From Parvularia atlantis (lineage: Eukaryota > Opisthokonta > Rotosphaerida), in the NCBI GenBank assembly GCA_943704415.1, contig CALSCO010002099.1:1-20543 (forward strand): a DNA stretch of 20,543 bases, written 5' to 3'. Positions 7,801-16,000 of the stretch are shown one piece after another. The notes beneath the pieces were generated by a model. It saw nothing but the letters and a program-made list of their open reading frames with translations. It ran no database searches and was not told where the DNA came from. Each line of letters starts with the position of its first letter. The first letter of the stretch is position 1. The position numbers and the translations under genes are program-made.

Positions 7801-10794
7801 CCGACGCCGTGACCACGGCCGCGGCAAACGGCGTGTCCTTGCCCGCGGTGGCGTTGCTGCGTGCGAGCGCAGAGTGAGCGCAAACCGCGCGCAGCGTGTG
7901 CCGCACCTCACGTCGACCGCAGTCTGCTTCCAGACCGGCCGGATGATGCGCGCAAAGTACATGTACGCGCCGTTGTGCTTGGCCGAGTGCACAATCTCCG
8001 GCACGGCGACGGGCCGGCCGAGCTCGTACGCGCCTGTTGTGCACGCATGCGCGCACGTGAGCTGCAGCCAACGCCATCGGGCGCGCACGCACTGTCGAAG
8101 CGCGGAGCGTTCTCCGACATGATCGGCTCGCCGCCGACGGCGAAGAACGTCTGCGTGGCCGCGCGGGCCACCGGGTGCTCGGCTACGGCGCGCAAGGGCG
8201 ACAGCGCGCCATCGACGTCTGCTCCGCCGCGCGTCAGCCGCGCCGCGCCTGTCGGACGAGCGCGCCGCACGCACCACTCGCCGCCGCCGGCTGGCCCAGC
8301 TGGCAGGCGATCGAGAGACACATGCAGCAGAACTCGTCCTTGGTGTAGCGCTCAAGGAACGACTTGAGCTTGGCCGTCCACTGGTTGTTGCTCTCGGCGA
8401 GCAGGGCGCGCAGGCGGTCGACCGGGCGCACGACCGCGAGCACGTGCAGACCTGGTGCCGGCGCCGTCAGCGACGCGCGCACGCACACACAGGACCGCAG
8501 AGACGTGCCAGAGCTCGTCAGGCACACAAACTCGCGCGGCCCCGTCTCGTGCTGCACGGCGAGGTCGTTGAGCTTGAAGCGGTCGTCGACGGTGCTGTCT
8601 TGGCGGGCCAGCGCTCAGGATGCGGCTGGTAACGCGGTGCCTGCGAGAAACGCACGCAATTGACGCGCTCACGCCCAATCGCTCGGCGATCGACCACGTC
8701 CGCCCCTCGGAGCGGATCTCGGTGGCCGTCTCGTACAGCGCGACGCGCTTGGTCGGCTGGGCCTGCAACACGGCGCACTCAGCCCAGGTGCAGATGCGTG
8801 TGCATGTGCGTGCACACGCGCCTTGCTCATCTCGGACGCATCAGGCGTGACGCCGACGATCGCGTCGACCTCGTCGCTCACGGCGTTGGCGTGGATGAAC
8901 ACGCCGTTGTGGTAGAACGCCGTGTGCACCTTGGCCTGGGTGCGGCTGCGAGCGGAGCACGCGTTCAGTGAGACGCGGCCGCAGGCAACGCGGCTGGTGC
9001 GTTGCACTTGTCGGCCGCGGTGAGCCCGGAGCGCGCGCTCGGCGGCACGCGGACGTGGATGAGGTCGAGCGTCGTCGGCTGGCGCTTCGATGGAACTGCG
9101 GCTAGAGGGCGCGTCGGCGTTGCATGCGGCCGCACCGAAGCATGCGCGACGCACCCGTGCCACCGCTCGCGAGCGACTCGCGGCCAAAGACGGTAAAGTA
9201 CAGGCGCACGCCGGCCGACGTGACCGCGACCAAGTGGATGCGCGTGCTCTCGGCGAGGCTGACGGGGTGCAGCGACAGCAGGCGGAAGTTGGCGCTGTCG
9301 AGCAGCGGCGTCTGTGCACGGGGCGCGTGAGCGCGCGCGCCCGCTGAAAGACCGGCGACGGCGTGCGCCACCTGCGGGTACAGCCGCTGCGCGTCCACCT
9401 GCAGGTCCTTGCGCAGGCAGCAGGGCGCAAACCCCTGCTCCTTGTCGCCGAGGTAGAACACCTGCGTCCGCGCGGCGTCACGCAGTGTGCAGGACACGCG
9501 CGCGCACGCGCGTGGGCACGCACTTGGATGACGTTGCGCTCCGACAGCGTGTACAGGATGCTGCGCGCGTCGTCGACGACGATCTGGATGATCGGGTCTG
9601 CGGCGCATGTCAGGCCAGCGCGCACGGCGTGCCAGCTGTGAGCGCACCGTCGCCGCCGAGCGGGAAGAACGTGGGCACGAAGAGCGCCCAGATGGTGCGC
9701 GTGATGTTGGTAGCGCGGCAGCGGCGCGTAAACCAGCCCTCGTCGGCCTGAGGCAGCGCTGCGGTGAGGCCGTGCGGCGCCGCAAGCACCCGCCGCCGCA
9801 CCTGGTACTCGAGCTCGCGCACGTGCCCGTCCCGCCCGCCCATAAACACGCGCCCCGTCGGCGTGCCGGTGATCGAGATCATGTTGACGTTGTCGGTCGA
9901 CGTCGAGAGCTGGGTCTGCGCCGCGCATGAGCCGTGTGCCCGCCCGCGCTGCGAGCCGCGGCGTGCACACCGGGTACAGCGTGAGGCCCGCGCGTGTCGG
10001 CGAGAAGCCGACGCCGAGCAGGATGATCTCGACGGGCGTGGCGATGACGAGGACGTGGCGCACGTCGCCGATGAAGACGCCTGGCGCGGCGTTGAGCGGG
10101 CCGATGCGGCACAGCGACGGGGCCGCGCCGCACCGGGCTTGGGCCGGACGAGCGCGACGCTGACGATGACCTGGTCGAGCTCCTCGAACGAGACAAAGTC
10201 GGCGCTGCCCGGGCGCGGCGCAGTCAGTGCTCGGCAGAAGAGCGCGCGGTTGGCGCGGTGCCACACCCGTCGACGTAGTTCCAGAGGAAGAGGCGGTTGT
10301 CGATCGTCATCCACGCGCGGTTGATCTCCGAGAAGAGGCCGAGGAAGCACTTGCACTCGACCACTGCGCCCGCCGCCTGTCAGCAGCACGGCCGTCTTGT
10401 GAGCGCGCCGGGGGGGGGGGGGGGACCGTGCCGTTGTACTGCTCCAGCAGCGCCTCGGGCAGCAACACGGTCTGCTTGCGCGCGAGGTCGCCCACGTCGA
10501 CGGCGTAGTCCTGCGACGAGCCGCCTGCCGCGCCGGCGTCAGGTGGCGCAGCACAGCACACAGCCGCCGACCGCGCGCCGCACCGGCCAGCAGATCGAAC
10601 AGATCGCGGTAGCCGCGGTCGAGCCCGAGGCGCACTTCAACGAGCCCCGCGGCCGTGTGGAGGATCTTGTGGTCGGGCGGCGCCTCGCGGCGCGTCCGGG
10701 GCGGCGGCGCGGCGGCCGGCGAGCCCCAGGCCGCGCCGCCGCCGCCGCCGCCGCCGGGCGAGAGTGCCGCCGGCATGGGCGACCAGCCAGCCAT
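4835..10794 (-). CDS. NUP155: Nucleoporin NUP155 (inner-ring scaffold nucleoporin)
   Basis: About 34 exons and 33 introns (39-66 nt each) can be joined in frame, giving roughly 1,350-1,400 residues, close to human Nup155. The first exon is 10584-10794 and the last is 4835-4973. The N-terminal beta-propeller shows WMTIDNRLFLWNY, VLVIATPVEIILLGVG, MISITGTPTGRVFMGG, and AVTSAGVRLYF. The alpha-solenoid shows VRPVDRLRALL, KHNGAYMYFARI, SSKDELFHHTLYEWL, PDLLWKYYIKYEQF and ECKLAIFHCSGYRDP. All follow human Nup155 in order. The family builds the inner ring of the nuclear pore and contacts the pore membrane. The N-terminus carries a Gly run coded by GGC repeats (about 10735-10758). Several introns require GC-AG boundaries (listed separately). 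Intron 2 (10377-10426) has a poor GTCCCC donor inside a 15-base homopolymer, so that junction is uncertain. Confidence 0.95.
5009..5023. repeat. A15/T15 homopolymer in the last NUP155 intron
   Basis: Fifteen adenines on the plus strand read as T15 on the sense strand of NUP155, inside the intron 4974-5036. It sits between the GTGCGC donor and the CTGAC branch-point-like motif. Confidence 0.9.
5836..5896 (-). other. Probable GC-AG intron of NUP155 (donor CAG|GCATGC)
   Basis: Joining EAKLQ to VATIQRQIL reproduces the spacing of the human protein and keeps the frame. No GT donor in the correct phase exists nearby. The intron is 61 nt, ends GCGCCAG and has CTGAC about 25 nt before the acceptor. 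Confidence 0.6.
6907..6970 (-). other. Probable GC-AG intron of NUP155 (donor CTGCG|GCGCGT)
   Basis: The 64-nt intron joins LLRESLR to MLRQVV in the phase required by the conserved RESL and VCKEYAQQRF blocks. The only GT nearby is in the wrong phase. CTGAC lies about 25 nt before the ACAG acceptor. Confidence 0.55.
7048..7108 (-). other. Probable GC-AG intron of NUP155 (donor AAG|GCGCGT)
   Basis: The 61-nt intron joins DEVVLVK to ATELLQSAR. Both flanking exons are fixed by similarity and need phase 0, and no GT in that phase is available. CTCAC lies about 22 nt before the GCAG acceptor. Confidence 0.65.
10410..10424. repeat. G15/C15 homopolymer in NUP155 intron 2
   Basis: Fifteen guanines on the plus strand are C15 on the sense strand, starting directly at the intron donor. 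The length could be a sequencing or assembly error. Confidence 0.85.
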
Positions 10795-11041
10795 CGTTAT
10801 GCCAATGTGGCGGCGGTGTCGAGCGCAGCCACACGCTTGCCAGCATGGCGGTAGGGTTGCCCGATCACGCTGCCTGATCGGGCCCTGAGGCGCGCGCTGC
10901 TCCGGCGTTTCTCAGCGGCGTCTTGCGAGGAAGAAGAGCACATGGCGTCGAGGATCTACAGGCGCGCGCGCTCTCACGCCTCGCCCGCCGCGCCCGCCGC
11001 TGACAGCGACAGCGCGCGCGCCTCGCAGGACCGTCCGCGGC
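10795..11041. promoter_or_regulatory. Divergent regulatory region NUP155 / glutaminase with a perfect inverted repeat
   Basis: This 247-bp region separates the NUP155 start (-) from the first ATG that is in frame with glutaminase (+). It contains a perfect 9-bp inverted repeat with a 7-bp spacer at 10859-10883 (GCCCGATCA ... TGATCGGGC), placed 65-89 bp from the NUP155 ATG. It is the only strong symmetric element I see here. Part of the region may be an extra first exon and intron of glutaminase (an ATG at 10942). Confidence 0.5.
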
Positions 11042-12835
11042 ATGGCCGGCATGAACGAGCGGCACAAGGCCGTCAAGAACGAGCGGCTCGAGGCGCTATT
11101 CGAGGCCGCGGCCGAGAACGGGACGCACATGAGCCCCGCGCAGTTCCTCGCCCGGCTCGACCGCAGCGGCATCCTGCCGACCGACCCGCGCCTGACGCAG
11201 ACGATGGAGAACCTGGCGCAGCACAACAGCTACGACATGCTCGACTACCAGGAGTTTGAGGCGGTCACGCGCGACAACACCGTCTTTGTCGAGCGCGTGC
11301 TGCAGTGCAACTTTGTGATCGACCGGTTCAAGGAGTTTGCGAAGGACATCGGCAGCATCTTCAACGAGACGACCAAGAACCGCGGCGGCGAGGTCGCCAC
11401 GTACATCCCCCAGCTCGGCCGCGTCGACCCGGAGAAGTGGGGCCTCGCCATCACCACGATCGACGGACAGCAGATGGCCCTGGGCGACGCCGACGAGGGC
11501 TTTTGCGTGCAGAGCACGAGTAAGGTGCACCTCCCGGCGCGCTGCCGCTGCGCTTTTGCTTACCTGCTCGCGCACCCGCAGCCGATCACCTACTGCATCG
11601 CGCTCGACACGATGGGCGAGGAGAAGGTGCACCACCACATTGGCCACGAGCCCAGCGGCCACGGTTTCAACAACCTCATCCTCGGCAAGAACAACAAGCC
11701 GCACAACCCGATGATCAACGCCGGCGCGATCATGTGCTGCTCGCTCGTCAAGCCGGGCTTCATCCCGGCGGAGCGGTACGCCCCGGCCGATGCTCTGCGC
11801 GCTGTCGCCAACGCGCGCGCGCGCGCCCGACAGCTTCAGCTACGTCATGAGCGTCTGGAACGACCTGACCAACAGCCAGGTCAAGTTTGACAACTCGGTT
11901 TACATGAGCGAGCGCGAGACGGCTGACCGCAACTTTGCCCTGGCCTACTTCATGCGCGAGCACCGCGCGTTCCCCGAGGGCACGGACCTGCACGACGTGC
12001 TCGAGTTCTACTTCCAGTGCTGCTCGATCGAGACCTCGGCACGGCAGATGTCGGTCGTGGCCGCGACGCTGGCCAGCGGCGGCGTCAACCCGTACACGGG
12101 CAAGCGCATCTTCAAGCAGAGCACGGTCAAGAACTGCCTCAGCCTGATGTACTCGTGCGGCATGTACGATTTCAGCGGCGAGTTTGCCTTCCTCGTCGGG
12201 CTCCCGGCCAAGAGCGGCGTCAGCGGCGTCCTGGTGTGTGGTCGGCGGGGCTTTGTGCTGTCGGTCGCCGCGCTCGCTCAACCACACACCGCCCGCCGTG
12301 CAGATGATCGTCGTGCCAAACGTGATGGGCATCGCCGTCTGGTCGCCCCGGCTCGACTCGATGGGCAACTCGGTCCGCGGCGTCGAGTTCTGCAAGCGCC
12401 TGGTGCAGCACTTCAACTTCCACAACTACGACAGCATGGACGGCAGCAACAAGCGCGACCCGCGCCGCGCGGCGCACTTTGACCGCGATGACCAGATCAG
12501 CAGGCTGCTCTGGGCGTGCAAGCACGGTGACTTGACAGACATCCAGTACCTGTACGCGCACGGCGTCGACCTGGATTCGTGCGACTACGACGGGCGGACG
12601 GCGATGCACGTGGCCTCGTGCGAGGGCTGGGTGCGGGGTGCGGCTGGCGGCGTGCGCGCTGGCTCCTGATGCGCCCGCGCCCGACCAGGTGCACATCATC
12701 CAGTTCCTCGTTCAGCACAACGCCAACATCAACGCGCGCGACCGCTGGGGCCACACGGCGCTGATGGAGGCGCAGTCGGCCGGCCACCGCGAGGCCGCGC
12801 AGTACCTGATCGAGAAGGGCGCCAAGGAGGAGTGA
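11042..12835 (+). CDS. GLS: Glutaminase, kidney/liver type, with C-terminal ankyrin repeats
   Basis: Five exons (11042-11524, 11582-11775, 11834-12233, 12304-12630, 12689-12835) give 516 residues. The enzyme hydrolyses glutamine to glutamate and ammonia. An EF-hand-like N-terminal domain (LEALFEAAAENG ... LPTDPRL) precedes the beta-lactamase-like catalytic domain. Visible active-site elements are Y121 in TYIPQL, S158 and K161 in QSTSK (the Ser-x-x-Lys pair), MINAGAI, SERETADRN, FYFQCCS, MYDFSGEFAF and GLPAKSGVSG. Ankyrin repeats close the protein (DYDGRTAMHVAS, DRWGHTALMEA). Intron 1 follows the catalytic Lys codon directly and is frame-neutral (57 nt). No clear mitochondrial presequence precedes the 11042 start. 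A short upstream exon at 10942-10961 (MASRIYR) could splice in through a GC-AG intron and add 11 residues. The TPR gene converges 169 bp downstream. Confidence 0.96.
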
Positions 12836-13004
12836 GTGCGCAAGTCCGCCAGGGTGCTTTGTTGTTGCCGTGTCTCTTTCCTTTTTGCAAAGGCGTGCTC
12901 ACAGACGGCGACACAGAAGGGGGGGACGCGGGGCGGGCGTAGGTGGTGGTGAGGGCGGCAGCGCACACATGAAGTGAAAAGAAGAAAAAATCGAAGAAGA
13001 GCGA
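12836..13004. other. Convergent spacer with 3' UTRs of glutaminase and the NLR-like gene
   Basis: This 169-bp region is the least GC-rich stretch in this part of the window, with T-rich (12861-12890) and A-rich (12976-13000) tracts at opposite ends. Each is on the strand expected for a 3' UTR. A GTGCGC donor-like site follows the glutaminase stop directly, so a 3' UTR intron is possible but unproven. I see no gene here. Confidence 0.5.
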
Positions 13005-16000
13005 TCAAACAAAGAAGCCGTCGCGGGCCGGGTCGTTGTCGAGGTTGATCTCGGTAATCTCCTTGCCCTTCTTAAGGTTCCACGACTGCACCGCGAGCGC
13101 CTTCTCGTAGTACTCGAGCGCGCGCGCGTAGTCGCCCTGGTACTTGTACACGGCGCCGATGTTGTTAAACGAGGTCGCCGTGGGCGGGTGGCTGTCGCCC
13201 AAGAGGATCTTGCGCACGGCCAGTGCCCGCTCGTAGTACTCGAGCGCGCGCACGTAGTTGCCCTGGGTCGAGTAGACGTTGCCGATAAAGTTGTACGACG
13301 CCGCCGTCGACGGGTGGTTCTCGCCCAGCACGGCCTTGTACACGACCAGGGCCTTCTCGTAGTACTCGAGCGCGTGCGTCTTGTCGCCCTGGTTGTAATA
13401 GATCGAGGCGATGTTGTTGAACGAGGTCGCGGTCGAGGGGTGGCTGTCGCCCACGGCGTTGCGCGTCACGGCCAGCGCCTTCTCGTAGTACTCGAGCGCC
13501 CGGGTTTTGTCACCCTGGCTTGAGTAGACCGTGCCGATAAAGTTGTACGAGGTCGCGGTCGACGGGTGGTTCTCGCCCAGCACCGACTTGTACACGCCGA
13601 GCGCCTTCTCGTAGTACTCGAGCGCGCGCTCGTAGTTGCCCTGCTCGTTGAACACGGTGCCAATGTTGTTGTACGAGGTCGCGGTCGAGGGGTGGTTGTA
13701 ACCGAGCACGGCGCGCTGCACTGCGAGCGCCTTCTTGTAGTACTCGAGCGACTTGCTGTACAGGCCCTGGTCCTTGTACACCGCGCCGATGTTGTAGTAG
13801 GACGACGCCATGGCCGCGTGGTTGTCGCCCAGCGCGGCCTTCTTGGCCGCGAGCGCCTTCTCATAGTACTCGAGCGCGCGCGCCTCGTCGCCCTGCCCGT
13901 GGTAGACCGTGCCCACGTTGTTGTACGCCGCCGCCGTCTCGATATGGTTCTCCCCGAGCAGGTCGCGCCGGATCGGCACGACCTTCTGGAATGACACGAG
14001 CGCGTCGCCGTAGAGCGACGCATCCTTGAGCTTGGCGCCGTCGTGGAACAGCGCGTAGGCCTCGCCCAGGCGCGACACGCGCGAGCCGCGCGAGTGCGAC
14101 GCGTGCACGATCTGCGCGGCGACGGCGGCGGCGGCGGCGGTCAGCCTCGTGCCGCACCGCGCGCCGACGACGCCGCACCTTGAGCGCGTCCTTAGGCTTG
14201 TCGAAGGCCATCGCCCAGGCCAGGATCAGGTCGTGGTCGGGCAGCTGCTTGCCGTCGACCGTCTCAACCGCGGCCATCACGCGCTTGAAGAAGTTGGACA
14301 CCTGCTTGCGAGTCCAGCGCGCCAGCAGCAGGTCGCCCGAATGCAGCAGGGCCTCGAGCATGCGCGGCAGGAGCGAGACCACGGGCAGCTGGATCTCGAG
14401 CAGGAGGCGGTCGAGGTGCGCGCGGTGGCGGTCGATGGTCGTGAGGGCCGTGGCCGTGTTGCCGTTGACGTAGAGCTGTGCCGAGGTCGCGAGCACGTTG
14501 ACGTAAAACAGGCAGAAGCACTCGAGCGCAAGCGGCGAGGGCGAGTCGGACGACTTGATCAGCAGCGTGTACAGGTCCCCGTGACGCTGCACGAGCCCGC
14601 CGTCGAGCAGCGTGCGCAGCAGCGACCGCACGGCCTCGCGCGGCACCTCGGTGAAGTTGGTCTGCCGGCCGATCACCGCCAGCGCCGCGTCCTCCGTGAA
14701 CGGCTGGGCAAAGACGATGAGCAGCCGCAGCGCCTCCATCTGCGTCCGGAACGCCCGCACGAGCGCTGACGACGCGCGCAGCCGCGTCACCCGACCGGAC
14801 GCCAGCCCAACCATGATGTCGCCCGGCACGCGGCTGCGCCGCGCGAGGTCGATCTGCTCCTGCGTCGGCTGGGCGAGCGCCTTCTTGGCCAGCTGGATCG
14901 CGTCGTCGGGCGTGAGCGGCTCGATGAGCACCTCCTTGAACCCGGTCGGGGCTAGCGCGCGCGACGTGACGAGGATCGAGAGCTTGGGGTACTCGCGCAG
15001 GCGCTCGAGCCAGGGGATGGCCTCGGGCGCGGCCGCCTGCGACAGCTTGTCGACGATGAGCAGCGTCCGGCTCTCGAGCATCGACGCCCACAGCGGCAGG
15101 CCCGTCACATCCGTGTTGATGCCCGACGGGTTCGCCAGCGCGAGCACGCCCATGGCCACGTTGGCCCCGCTCAGGCCCTGCACCGGTGCAAACACGACGT
15201 TGGCAAGCTGCACGGGGCTCTGCTCCGACGCGAGCAGCTGCCGTACGGCTGCCATAGCCGCGGCCGTCTTGCCCACGCCGCCCTGCCCGGTCACCCAGAC
15301 GGGCTTGCCTGCGGGTCCGTGCGTCAGTCTCGCGTGGAACCCCCCCCCCCCCCGCCAGCGCACCGTTTTGCGCCTCGAGCGCCGCCACGATGGCCGCCAC
15401 CTCCTTGCGGGCCACAAAGGCCTCGGCCAGCGGCGGGAGGCTCGACAGGAGCACGTCGCGCTTGGCGCGCTCACCCGCGTCGGCCAGGCGCTTGATCACG
15501 TCGCACACCCTCAGGTTCATGCCCACGGCAAAGACCCGGTCCACGGTCGAGCTGTGCACGGTGTCGCCGCCCTCGTTGTCGAGCAGCAGCGACGTGAGTG
15601 TGGCGCGGTTGGCGGCCGTGAGGAGGTCGTTGGCGCGCACGGCTGCGACGCGGGCCCACCGCATGAGGCTCCCGAATCGCGCAGCGGCAGCCACCACGCA
15701 CCCTCGTCGTCCTCCAGGAACAGGCTCAGGTGCGAGAAAAAGTCCTTGACCTGCACGCGCTCGCTGTGGAAGCTGCGGCGCCAGAACGCGCGCATGCGCG
15801 GGTGGCGGATGGCCAGGTGCGGCCCGGCCTCGATCGAGTCCTGCCCGGCCTGGATGAGCAGGCGAATGTCCTTGGCCGCGGCCGCAAGCTCGGTCTTGAG
15901 CTCGTTCGCATCCATGTCGTACTGCTGCGCCAGCTGCTTGAGCTTGTTGTCGTCCTTGAGCACGACGTCGGCGCCGTTGAGGTGACGCATCTTCTCGATC

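Noticed and set aside
12836-12920. 3' UTR intron of glutaminase beginning at GTGCGCAAG right after the stop codon
   Set aside because: A donor, a CTCAC motif and a CACAG acceptor are present, but nothing in a coding frame can test it, so it is not called.
13096-13977. CRISPR-like array of regularly spaced repeats
   Set aside because: The 126-bp periodicity is codon-based and encodes TPR units without spacers, inside a eukaryotic gene.
14612-15985. Long plus-strand open frame (457 codons) opposite the NLR-like gene
   Set aside because: It is the antisense shadow of exons with strongly C/G-biased codons. Its translation is Arg/Ser/Ala-rich with no recognisable motif, while the minus strand carries the P-loop and other domains.
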